This document shows positions 1-6,951 of a DNA stretch of 7,307 bases, in pieces. The notes beneath the pieces were generated by a model that was given only the letters and a program-made list of their open reading frames with translations, did not search any database and was not told the DNA's origin. How positions within the stretch are numbered: position 1 is the stretch's first letter; every line of letters starts with the position of its first letter. The translations under genes and the position numbers were made by a program. The stretch is from Actinomycetota bacterium (GTDB taxonomy: Bacteria; Actinomycetota; Nitriliruptoria; Euzebyales; Egibacteraceae), in the NCBI GenBank assembly GCA_019347785.1, contig JAHWKQ010000114.1, positions 1 to 7,307 of the forward strand, written 5' to 3'.

Positions 1-222
1 GCCGACGCCGACACCGGCTTCGCCGAGGAGCTGGGCGCGGCCGTGTCAGAGCTGCGCTGGTGGCGCTGGCGGGCCGCCGGCGCCGACGCGGGGTGGGTCC
101 TGCGCCTGGCGGTCGCGGACCCCGTCGACGGCCTGGCGTGGGCCGTCGAGGCCGCCGACGCGGGCGACCGCGCGCCGGACGCCGTCGCCGGCGGGGCGGG
201 GGCCGAGGGCCGGACGCTCTAG
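1..222 (+). CDS. 3' end of an unrecognised protein gene (5' part outside window)
   Basis: Frame 1 is open from the first base to a TAG stop at 220-222, giving the last 73 residues of a protein. Almost every third codon position is G or C, as in the neighbouring genes, which supports real coding. The visible tail is acidic and alanine-rich, with a tryptophan/arginine cluster (ELRWWRWR, about fragment residues 17-24), a short hydrophobic stretch (GWVLRLAVADPVDGLAWAV), and a low-complexity Ala/Gly/Asp end. I see no signal peptide, membrane helix or catalytic motif in this fragment and do not recognise the family. It converges on the anti-sigma gene, and the two stop codons share two bases (CTAG at 219-222), so no intergenic terminator separates them. 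The opposite-strand open frame over the same bases is a GC-rich shadow. Confidence 0.65.
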   Translation, partial: ADADTGFAEELGAAVSELRWWRWRAAGADAGWVLRLAVADPVDGLAWAVEAADAGDRAPDAVAGGAGAEGRTL

Positions 223-455
223 CCCTGCGGCCAGGACGGCAGCATCCGCACGAGCCGCTCGTGCAGCACCTGCGGGGCCGCCTGCCGGCAGCGGGTCGCG
301 ACGATCATCCGCAGCCGGCGCTCGAAGTCGGCCCGCCGCAGGCAGGGGGGGCAGTCGGCCAGATGGGCCCGCAGCGCCACCTCCCAGCCCTCGTCGCACT
401 CGCCGTCGAGGAAGGCGTGCAGCTGCCGCACGAGGTGCTCGCAGTCGGCGTCCAT
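219..455 (-). CDS. rsrA: Zinc-binding anti-sigma factor, RsrA type (mycothiol-system anti-sigma-R factor)
   Basis: This 78-residue protein is a redox-sensing anti-sigma factor expected to bind and silence the SigR-type sigma factor encoded just upstream. Visible ligands are Cys5, His31, Cys35 and Cys38. The H-x3-C-x2-C core and the 26-residue spacing from the first Cys match, as I recall them, C11-H37-C41-C44 of Streptomyces RsrA; Cys56 matches the later RsrA cysteine. In the known family, oxidation of the zinc-bound thiols to a disulfide releases zinc and the sigma factor. I chose the ATG at 455-453 because a strong GGGAGG Shine-Dalgarno lies about 8 bases upstream. A GTG at 479-477 would overlap the sigR stop (GTGA) and add 8 residues, but has no ribosome-binding site. 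The gap to sigR is 20 bases, so the pair should be co-transcribed. RsrA of Streptomyces is longer (about 105 aa) through a dispensable-looking tail. Confidence 0.9.
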   Translation of the reverse strand: MDADCEHLVRQLHAFLDGECDEGWEVALRAHLADCPPCLRRADFERRLRMIVATRCRQAAPQVLHERLVRMLPSWPQG

Positions 456-475
456 GGCCGTGTCCCTCCCTTCCC
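456..475 (-). promoter_or_regulatory. Ribosome-binding site of rsrA
   Basis: The 20 bases between the sigR stop and the rsrA ATG read, on the minus strand, as a purine run containing GGGAAGGGAGGGA. The GGAGG core sits about 8 bases before the ATG at 455. This decides the ATG over the upstream GTG at 479 and suggests efficient, independent re-initiation on the sigR-rsrA messenger, so that the inhibitor would be made at a level matching the sigma factor (inference). Confidence 0.7.
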
Positions 476-1108
476 TCACGAGCGCGCCAGCAGGCCACGC
501 TCCACGGCGTAGCTGTACAACGCCTTCTGCAGCGCGGATCTTCCGCGGTGTAGCCGACTCATCACGGTGCCGATCGGGGTGCCCATGATGTCGGCGATCT
601 CCGCGTAGCTGAAGCCCTCCACGTCGGCCAGGTAGACCGCGATGCGGAACTGCTCCGGCAGGTCCGACAGGGCCTCGCGGACCTCGTCGTCGGTCAGGCG
701 CTCCAGGAAGACCGTCTCGGCGGCCGCCTCCCGGTGGGAGGCGATCCGGTCATACAAGGAGAAGTCCTCGGCCGCGTCCGCCGCGACCTCCGTGGGCCGG
801 CGCTGCTCCTTGCGGTAGGCGTTGATGTAGGTGTTGGTCAGGATCCGGTACAGCCACGCGCGCAGGTTCGTGCCGGGCCGGTACTGGTGGAACGCGGCGT
901 AGGCCTTCGCGACCGACTCCTGCACCAGGTCCTCGGCGTCGGCCGGGTTGCGCGTGTACCGCAGCGCCGCCGAGTACAGCTGGTCCACGAACGGCAGCAC
1001 CTCGCGCTCGAACGTCTCGCGGCGCTCGGAGTCGGTCAGGTGTCGGCGCACCGAGTCAGCCGGCCGCCGTCGCGTCCGGCCGTCGGAGTCGCCTGCGTGG
1101 CCGGCCAC
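476..1108 (-). CDS. sigR: ECF RNA polymerase sigma factor, SigR/SigH type (thiol-oxidative stress)
   Basis: A 210-residue group IV (ECF) sigma factor that directs RNA polymerase to disulfide-stress promoters. Region 2 covers about residues 37-103 and includes RYTRNPADAEDLVQES and LRAWLYRILTNTYINAYRK, the core-binding and -10-recognition segments. A variable acidic linker follows (about 104-135). Region 4 covers about 140-200 and contains EQFRIAVYLADVEGFSY and AEIADIMGTPIGTVMSRLHRGR, the helix-turn-helix for the -35 element. These blocks are nearly identical to Streptomyces SigR and mycobacterial SigH. I chose the GTG at 1108-1106 because GGAGG lies five bases upstream and the resulting length fits the family (SigR about 227 aa). 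A later GTG at 1051 lacks a Shine-Dalgarno, and the frame stays open well upstream only through GC bias. rsrA follows 20 bases downstream. A candidate SigR-type promoter at 1192-1218 suggests autoregulation. Confidence 0.93.
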   Translation of the reverse strand: MAGHAGDSDGRTRRRPADSVRRHLTDSERRETFEREVLPFVDQLYSAALRYTRNPADAEDLVQESVAKAYAAFHQYRPGTNLRAWLYRILTNTYINAYRKEQRRPTEVAADAAEDFSLYDRIASHREAAAETVFLERLTDDEVREALSDLPEQFRIAVYLADVEGFSYAEIADIMGTPIGTVMSRLHRGRSALQKALYSYAVERGLLARS

Positions 1109-1154
1109 GATGCCCTCCGCACTCCCCGGCGCCGTTCCCGGGGACCCGCCCGGG

Positions 1155-1160
1155 AGTCTA
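1155..1160 (-). promoter_or_regulatory. Possible second -10 element (TAGACT) upstream of sigR
   Basis: The minus strand reads TAGACT here, fitting the TANNNT form of an actinobacterial vegetative -10 box and lying about 46 bases before the sigR start. No acceptable -35 box sits 16-18 bases upstream. It could give basal, housekeeping transcription of sigR alongside the stress-induced promoter, as in Streptomyces where sigR has two promoters. The assignment is weak. Confidence 0.25.
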
Positions 1161-1161
1161 G

Positions 1162-1181
1162 CGCCCGCGGCCCCGCGGGCG
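1162..1181. repeat. GC-rich inverted repeat in the sigR leader
   Basis: GCCCGCGG at 1163-1170 and CCGCGGGC at 1173-1180 are perfect inverted arms, extended by one further pair (1162/1181), with two bases between. As RNA it would form an eight-pair hairpin with a four-base loop. If sigR is transcribed from the promoter at 1192-1218, the hairpin lies near the 5' end of its leader, about 50 bases before the start codon. A role in messenger stability or protein binding is possible; GC-rich sequence makes chance repeats common. Confidence 0.4.
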
Positions 1182-1191
1182 GGTTGCACAC

Positions 1192-1218
1192 AACATGTTC
1201 TCAATGGCTGTTGACTCC
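1192..1218 (-). promoter_or_regulatory. Candidate SigR-dependent (autoregulatory) promoter for sigR
   Basis: On the minus strand, GGAGT (1218-1214) is followed after 19 bases by GTTG (1194-1191). The published SigR/SigH consensus is GGAAT, 18-19 bases, then GTT, so this differs at one position. Transcription would start near 1185, leaving a leader of roughly 77 bases before the GTG at 1108. Autoregulation is known for SigR and SigH, which raises the prior. The -35 element overlaps the -35 element of the opposing plus-strand promoter. With short degenerate elements, chance occurrence cannot be excluded. Confidence 0.45.
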
Positions 1219-1239
1219 TCTTAACTCCCCTCGTAGAAC
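1211..1239 (+). promoter_or_regulatory. Sigma-70-type promoter for the 1291-2654 two-gene unit
   Basis: TTGACT (1211-1216) and TAGAAC (1234-1239) are separated by exactly 17 bases and sit in one of the few AT-richer patches of the window. They match the vegetative consensus at five of six and about four of six positions. Initiation near 1246 would give a leader of about 45 bases before the ATG at 1291. The -35 box overlaps the -35 element of the candidate sigR promoter on the other strand, so the two polymerases should compete for this site. Confidence 0.65.
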
Positions 1240-1250
1240 CATGGCCCTTC

Positions 1251-1271
1251 AGCCGCGAGCCCCGCGCGGCT
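1251..1271 (+). repeat. Hairpin in the leader of the 1291 gene
   Basis: AGCCGCG (1251-1257) and CGCGGCT (1265-1271) are perfect inverted arms around a seven-base loop. The hairpin fills most of the predicted 45-base leader and ends about ten bases before the weak AAGGCGG ribosome-binding site at 1281-1287. It could protect the 5' end or modulate initiation. No known riboswitch class is recognisable. Confidence 0.35.
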
Positions 1272-1290
1272 CCGCGACGCAAGGCGGCAC

Positions 1291-2184
1291 ATGGCCGACA
1301 ACCCCCTGGCCGACTGGCTGCGGGCCGGACCCGACACTCCCCGTCGAACCGACCCCGCCGACGAGGATCCCGCCCCGACGGTCGGCCCCGGCGACGACCC
1401 GCCGGCGCCGGATCACGCGTGGTGGCCGGAGCCGGCCGAGGACCCACCCCGGCGCAGGTGGCCGCTGGGGGCCCTGGCCGCGCTGCCGTGGGCCGTCGTG
1501 GTCGTCGTCGCCGTGACCCTGCTGCGGCCCGCCCCCGGCGACGGCGGCGGCGACCGGCCCCGCCCCGACGAGCCGTCGGATGCCACCCCCGGCGCCGCCC
1601 GGGTGGCGGAGAACCCGTCCGACGCGCCGGCGCCGGGGCCGGCGGAAGGCGGCGACCGGGAGCTGGCGGCCGCGGCCGCGGTGTTCGTGCGGACCGAGCT
1701 GACCGACACCGACCCGCCGGGAGCCGGGGCACGGGAGGACCGCCTGCGCTACGTCGACCTGGCCGTACCGGAGTCGGTCTCGTGGCGCGCGGGCGCCGCC
1801 GTGGTCACCGTCCGCGCGGTCGTGCTGGAGGGTCGGGCCGGGCGGTGGGTGGACGCGACCGTCGTCCGCTACGCGGTGCCCATGGGTCGCGTGGGCGCGG
1901 TGCCCGTCCCCCTGGCCGAGCCATGGGCGGTGGCGTCGGACGACGCCGCACGCCCCTCCCGCCGCTGGCGGCCGGCTGCCCACGACCCCGCCGCCGCCCG
2001 CGCGGCGCTGCGCAGGGGAGGCTACGCCGGCCTGTCGGCCCTGCGACTGCACGCCGACCCCGCGCTGCCCGGCGTCCTGCGGGCGCGCGTCACGGCTGTC
2101 GCGCCCGGCGACGACGACCCCCAGGTCCACGACGTGTGGCTGCGCGCCGGGCCGCGGCACGTCGCCGTCCTGGGCGCCGACTGA
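1291..2184 (+). CDS. Single-pass membrane protein with possible TcpC/VirB8-like extracytoplasmic region; function unknown
   Basis: A 297-residue protein. Residues 1-55 are Pro/Asp/Glu-rich and probably disordered. RRR at 54-56 precedes one strongly hydrophobic helix at about 58-78 (PWAVVVVVAVTLL), so by the positive-inside rule the N-terminus is cytoplasmic and the rest outside. A low-complexity linker (80-122) leads to a globular part: a helix (ELAAAAAVFVRTEL, 124-137), then alternating strands (AAVVTVRAVVLEG; WVDATVVRYAVPM; VPVPLAEPWAV). This pattern resembles the NTF2-like domains of TcpC/VirB8-type conjugation proteins, but the resemblance is of pattern only. Residues 233-295 (GYAGLSALRLHAD; VLRARVTAVAPG; VHDVWLRAG) may be a second small domain. 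The ATG at 1291 has a weak AAGGCGG site. The Rv3235-family gene follows after 26 bases, in the same transcription unit. No other conjugation gene is present, so transfer function is not claimed. Confidence 0.75.
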   Translation: MADNPLADWLRAGPDTPRRTDPADEDPAPTVGPGDDPPAPDHAWWPEPAEDPPRRRWPLGALAALPWAVVVVVAVTLLRPAPGDGGGDRPRPDEPSDATPGAARVAENPSDAPAPGPAEGGDRELAAAAAVFVRTELTDTDPPGAGAREDRLRYVDLAVPESVSWRAGAAVVTVRAVVLEGRAGRWVDATVVRYAVPMGRVGAVPVPLAEPWAVASDDAARPSRRWRPAAHDPAAARAALRRGGYAGLSALRLHADPALPGVLRARVTAVAPGDDDPQVHDVWLRAGPRHVAVLGAD

Positions 2185-2210
2185 CGCCCCAGCCGAAGCG
2201 GAGCCTGCCC

Positions 2211-2654
2211 ATGAGCGCGCTGCCGAAGACCGCGACCGCCTGCACGCCGAGCCCACGGCTCGACGTGCTCCCGCCGCGCCGGGGCGCCCGCAGGCTCGGG
2301 GTGGCGGACGACGAGACCCGCCTGGCCCTGCTGGCCCGCGGCTTCGCCCAGCTGTACCTGGAGGTCGAGGCGGGATGGCGGCCCCGCTCCCAGCTCGCCC
2401 GGCTGATGACGCCGAGGCTGTACGGCCGGCTGCTCGACGGGTGGGTCCGCCCCGGCGCTCCCGGCCGGGTCGTGCGGGTCCGGGGCGTGCTCGCGGGCCC
2501 GGGACGCTACGAGGCCGTCGTGGTGGTCCGCCGGCCCGGGCGCTTCGGCGCCGTGGCCCTGTCGCTGGTGCGGAGCAACGGGGCCTGGCGGGTCCACGAC
2601 GCGGTCCGGCCCGAGGACGGAGCCACCCGCCCCCACCCGGAGTGTGTCGACTGA
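2211..2654 (+). CDS. Rv3235-family (DUF6459) protein of unknown function
   Basis: A 147-residue soluble protein without signal peptide or membrane helix. After a variable N-terminus (1-35) comes a helix, TRLALLARGFAQLYLEVEAGWRPRSQLARLMTPRLYGRLLDGW, then strands VVRVRGVLAG, YEAVVVVRRPGRFGAVALSLVRSNGAWRVHDAV. The helix with the WRPRSQL segment and the closing GAWRV are features I associate with actinobacterial proteins related to M. tuberculosis Rv3235, which commonly lie next to secA, as here. The function of the family is unknown to me. The overall helix-then-sheet order ending in WRV also suits an NTF2-like fold (inference). The ATG at 2211 has GGAG seven bases upstream. It is the second gene of a unit with the membrane protein at 1291 and converges on secA, with 89 bases between the stops. 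A 12-bp inverted repeat begins inside its last codons. Confidence 0.8.
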   Translation: MSALPKTATACTPSPRLDVLPPRRGARRLGVADDETRLALLARGFAQLYLEVEAGWRPRSQLARLMTPRLYGRLLDGWVRPGAPGRVVRVRGVLAGPGRYEAVVVVRRPGRFGAVALSLVRSNGAWRVHDAVRPEDGATRPHPECVD

Positions 2655-2684
2655 GGCACGCATACGGTCCGCCAGTCGACACAC
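2642..2684. terminator. Perfect 12-bp inverted repeat between convergent genes; probable bidirectional terminator
   Basis: GTGTGTCGACTG (2642-2653) and CAGTCGACACAC (2673-2684) are perfect reverse complements separated by 19 bases. The left arm includes the first two bases of the TGA stop (2652-2654) of the Rv3235-family gene. The right arm lies about 60 bases past the secA stop. A stem this long is well placed to end both transcripts. It has no T-run on either side, as is common for actinobacterial terminators. The large loop and the GTCGAC core would also suit a protein-binding dyad, which I consider less likely. Confidence 0.6.
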
Positions 2685-2743
2685 CTCACCGTCCAGGACA
2701 ACTTCAGGTCACGGTGCTCGACCCGGCGGGACCCGGCGCGCGC

Positions 2744-5482
<2,739 letters not shown>

Positions 5483-5496
5483 GGTGTGCCTGACGC

Positions 5497-5513
5497 TCGA
5501 CGGCGCACGTCGA
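5497..5513. repeat. Small inverted repeat just upstream of secA
   Basis: TCGACG (5497-5502) and CGTCGA (5508-5513) are perfect arms around a five-base loop, 14 bases upstream of the secA GTG. If transcription begins near 5512 the hairpin would sit at the 5' end of the leader; if secA is read through from the regulator gene it would lie directly before the weak ribosome-binding site. A translational control role is conceivable but unsupported. Confidence 0.3.
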
Positions 5514-5519
5514 CGGACC

Positions 5520-5525
5520 AGTCTA
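5520..5525 (-). promoter_or_regulatory. Possible -10 element (TAGACT) for secA
   Basis: The minus strand reads TAGACT about 38 bases before the secA start, the same hexamer as seen upstream of sigR. It fits TANNNT, but no -35 box is found 16-18 bases further up, where the sequence is a G/C run. secA may instead be, or also be, transcribed with the upstream regulator gene. Confidence 0.25.
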
Positions 5526-5537
5526 CGACCCCCGCCG

Positions 5538-5559
5538 CCCGGCCCCGGGGGAAGCCGGG
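5538..5559 (-). terminator. Possible weak hairpin terminator after the response regulator gene
   Basis: CCCGGC (5538-5543) and GCCGGG (5554-5559) form a six-pair GC stem around a ten-base loop, starting five bases past the regulator stop at 5565-5567 on the minus strand. There is no T-run. It may reduce readthrough into secA, or may only be a GC-rich coincidence in the 82-base gap. Confidence 0.3.
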
Positions 5560-5564
5560 TGGGA

Positions 5565-6251
5565 CTAGGTGATCTCCAGCAGCTTCTCGCGCACCGCGTA
5601 GACGACGGCCTCCATGCGCGAGTGCAGGTGCAGCTTCTCCAGGATGTTGCGGACGTGGTTCTTGACGGTGTTCTCGGAGATGAACAGCTCACGGGCGATG
5701 TCCCGGTTGTTCATGCCGCGTGCGATCAGCGTCAGCACCTCCATCTCGCGCTTCGTCAATCGGGGGGACCGCACGTCCTCGCGCCGCTCGTCCCTGCGGG
5801 CCATCGCCGAGAACTGGCTCAGCAGCTTGGTGGCCATCAGCGGCGAGATGAGGGCCTGGCCGGAGTGGACGCTGCGGATGGCGTCGGCCACCTCCTCGAT
5901 CGAGATGCCCTTCAGCAGGTAGCCGCTGGCGCCCGCCTTCACCGACTCGAACAGGTCCTCCCCGTCGTCGCTGATGGTCAGCATGAGCACCTTGACGTCG
6001 GGCAGGGCCTCCTTGATGACCCGGGTCGCGTGGATGCCCCCGTCGCCCGGCATGCGCACGTCCATGAGCACGAGGTCCGGCTCGCTGGCGACCGCCAGCG
6101 CCGACGCCTCCTCGCCGCTGCCCGCCTCGGCGATGACGTCGATGTCGTCCTCGGTCTCCAGCACCATCTCCAGGCCCCGGCGGAAGACGGCGTGGTCGTC
6201 GGCCACGATGACGCGGATCGGGTCTGGCGTTCCCCGGTCCTGCAAGGTCAT
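5565..6251 (-). CDS. NarL/LuxR-family two-component response regulator (orphan in this window)
   Basis: A 228-residue DNA-binding response regulator. The receiver domain spans about residues 12-127, with the acidic pair Asp18-Asp19, phospho-acceptor Asp64 (LVLMDVRMPGDGG), Thr92 and Lys114 (YLLKG), so phosphorylation chemistry is intact. A basic, charged linker (150-163) leads to a LuxR-type helix-turn-helix at about 165-220 (LTKREMEVLTLIARGMNNRDIARELFISENTVKNHVRNILEKL). The ATG at 6251 has GGAG six bases upstream. A TTG at 6272 would add seven residues but has no ribosome-binding site. No histidine kinase is encoded nearby, so the partner lies elsewhere. The gene is between hpf and secA on the same strand, an arrangement I recall from other actinobacteria. 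Its 136-base upstream gap carries its own promoter-like sequence and a palindrome. Target genes cannot be read from the sequence. Confidence 0.93.
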   Translation of the reverse strand: MTLQDRGTPDPIRVIVADDHAVFRRGLEMVLETEDDIDVIAEAGSGEEASALAVASEPDLVLMDVRMPGDGGIHATRVIKEALPDVKVLMLTISDDGEDLFESVKAGASGYLLKGISIEEVADAIRSVHSGQALISPLMATKLLSQFSAMARRDERREDVRSPRLTKREMEVLTLIARGMNNRDIARELFISENTVKNHVRNILEKLHLHSRMEAVVYAVREKLLEIT

Positions 6252-6280
6252 GGGCCACTCCGCGTGAGACAAGGTGAGGG

Positions 6281-6309
6281 AGTTTATCCCTTTCTATACC
6301 GATTGTGTA
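6281..6309 (-). promoter_or_regulatory. Candidate promoter of the response regulator gene
   Basis: On the minus strand TACACA (6309-6304) and TAAACT (6286-6281) are 17 bases apart, in one of the most AT-rich stretches of the window (about 6281-6310). They match the vegetative -35 at four of six and the TANNNT -10 form. Initiation near 6274 would give a leader of about 23 bases before the ATG at 6251, including its GGAG site. A second TATAGA at 6299-6294 could be an alternative -10 but has no good -35. Confidence 0.45.
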
Positions 6310-6319
6310 CAGAGAGTCT

Positions 6320-6329
6320 GCCGATCGGC
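6320..6329. promoter_or_regulatory. Palindrome GCCGATCGGC upstream of the response regulator promoter
   Basis: A perfect ten-base palindrome centred about 50 bases upstream of the predicted transcription start, flanked by matching CAGAG (6310-6314) and CTCTG (6329-6333) arms. Its position suits an activator or autoregulator site, for example for the regulator itself. It resembles no operator I can name, and palindromes of this size with CG-rich ends are not rare here. Confidence 0.3.
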
Positions 6330-6351
6330 TCTGACCGGACCCGGGACAGGT

Positions 6352-6385
6352 GTCACCCGCTGTGACGGACGGCCTCGCCCCGAGG
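6352..6385. terminator. Two short hairpins downstream of hpf
   Basis: Just past the hpf stop (minus strand) lie CCTCG-GGG-CGAGG, a five-pair stem with a three-base loop (6385-6373), and then a GTCAC/GTGAC dyad with a five-base spacer (6366-6352). Together they may end the comF-hpf transcript before the regulator promoter. There is no T-run and each stem is short, so attenuation rather than full termination is equally possible. Confidence 0.35.
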
Positions 6386-6387
6386 TG

Positions 6388-6951
6388 TCACTCGACGAGC
6401 TCGATCAGGCCCAGATCCCCGTCGCGACGGCGGTAGACGACGTTGCACGCGCCGCTGGCGGCGTTCGTGAAGACGAAGAAGTCGTGGTCGAGCAGCTCCA
6501 GGCGCAGGGCCGCGTCCTCGGGGACCATCACCTGCGGCTCGAAGCGCTTGCGGCGCACGATGCGGGGGGCGGCGGGCGCCGGCTCCACCTGCTCGGCGGG
6601 GTCGGACGACCCGGCGGCGGGCGGCGCGTCCGCGCGCCTGCGGCCGCGCTGGCGGTCCAGCAGACGGGCCTTGTAGCGCGCGAGCTGCCGCTCGAACCGG
6701 CTGACGGCCGCGTCGATGGCCGTGTGGTGGTCCTCCCCACACCCCTCCGCCCGGATGTGGTGGCCCTTGGCGCGGGCCGTGAGCTCGACGACCGCGGGCT
6801 CGGCGATGCGCCGGTTGCGCTCCTCGCTGAAGACCATCTCCACGTCCAGGACCCGGTCGAAGAAGCGGGTCGCGTGCTCGAGGCGATCAACCGCCTCCTG
6901 CTTCAGGCGCCCCGGCACGTCGCAGTTCCGGCTCTTCACGACGATGTTCAC
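6388..6951 (-). CDS. hpf: Long-form ribosome hibernation promoting factor
   Basis: A 187-residue protein that binds the 30S decoding region and pairs 70S ribosomes into inactive 100S dimers in stationary or stressed cells. Residues 1-95 form the S30AE/HPF domain (MNIVVKSRNCDVPGRLKQEAVDRLEHATRFFDRVLDVEMVFSEERN; HHTAIDAAVSRFERQLARYKARL). A basic then Pro/Ala-rich linker follows (96-128). Residues 130-187 are the dimerisation domain, with the conserved VRRKRFEPQVMVPEDAALRLELLDHDFFVFTNA and NVVYRRRDGDLGLIE. The presence of this domain marks the long form, as expected outside the gammaproteobacteria. The GTG at 6951 has AAAGGA five bases upstream and overlaps the comF stop by four bases (GTGA), indicating translational coupling. 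A 136-base gap separates it from the response regulator gene. Confidence 0.95.
   Translation of the reverse strand: MNIVVKSRNCDVPGRLKQEAVDRLEHATRFFDRVLDVEMVFSEERNRRIAEPAVVELTARAKGHHIRAEGCGEDHHTAIDAAVSRFERQLARYKARLLDRQRGRRRADAPPAAGSSDPAEQVEPAPAAPRIVRRKRFEPQVMVPEDAALRLELLDHDFFVFTNAASGACNVVYRRRDGDLGLIELVE

Noticed and set aside
1192..1200. AACATGTT as a possible LexA/SOS box
   Set aside because: The actinobacterial SOS box needs GAAC and GTTC separated by four bases with TCG/CGA flanks. Here the spacing is two and the flanks do not match.
1241..1516. Plus-strand ATG at 1241 opening a 91-codon frame overlapping the 1291 gene
   Set aside because: The ATG lies immediately after the -10 box, upstream of the predicted transcription start, and the product is Pro/Arg/Thr shadow sequence.
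476..1732. The full 418-codon frame of the sigma gene, starting inside the opposing membrane-protein gene
   Set aside because: The upstream 200 codons are Arg/Pro/Ala-rich shadow sequence. The GTG at 1108 has a good ribosome-binding site and gives the family's normal length.
1291..2184. Evidence of an integrated conjugative element because of the TcpC/VirB8-like pattern
   Set aside because: No integrase, relaxase, FtsK-type ATPase or attachment repeat is present, base composition is uniform, and the surroundings are conserved chromosomal genes.
1249..2682. Long minus-strand open frame (477 codons) opposite the membrane-protein and Rv3235-family genes
   Set aside because: The translation is Arg/Gly/Pro-rich without motifs and overlaps two better-supported plus-strand genes. 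It is a GC-bias shadow.
5483..5692. N-terminal extension of SecA up to 5692
   Set aside because: The extra residues are the shadow of the response regulator's 3' end, while SecA homologues begin at the MVLQKLLRLGEGK segment.
6252..6272. TTG at 6272 as the start of the response regulator
   Set aside because: There is no ribosome-binding site upstream of it. The ATG at 6251 has GGAG at ideal spacing and gives a normal receiver-domain N-terminus.
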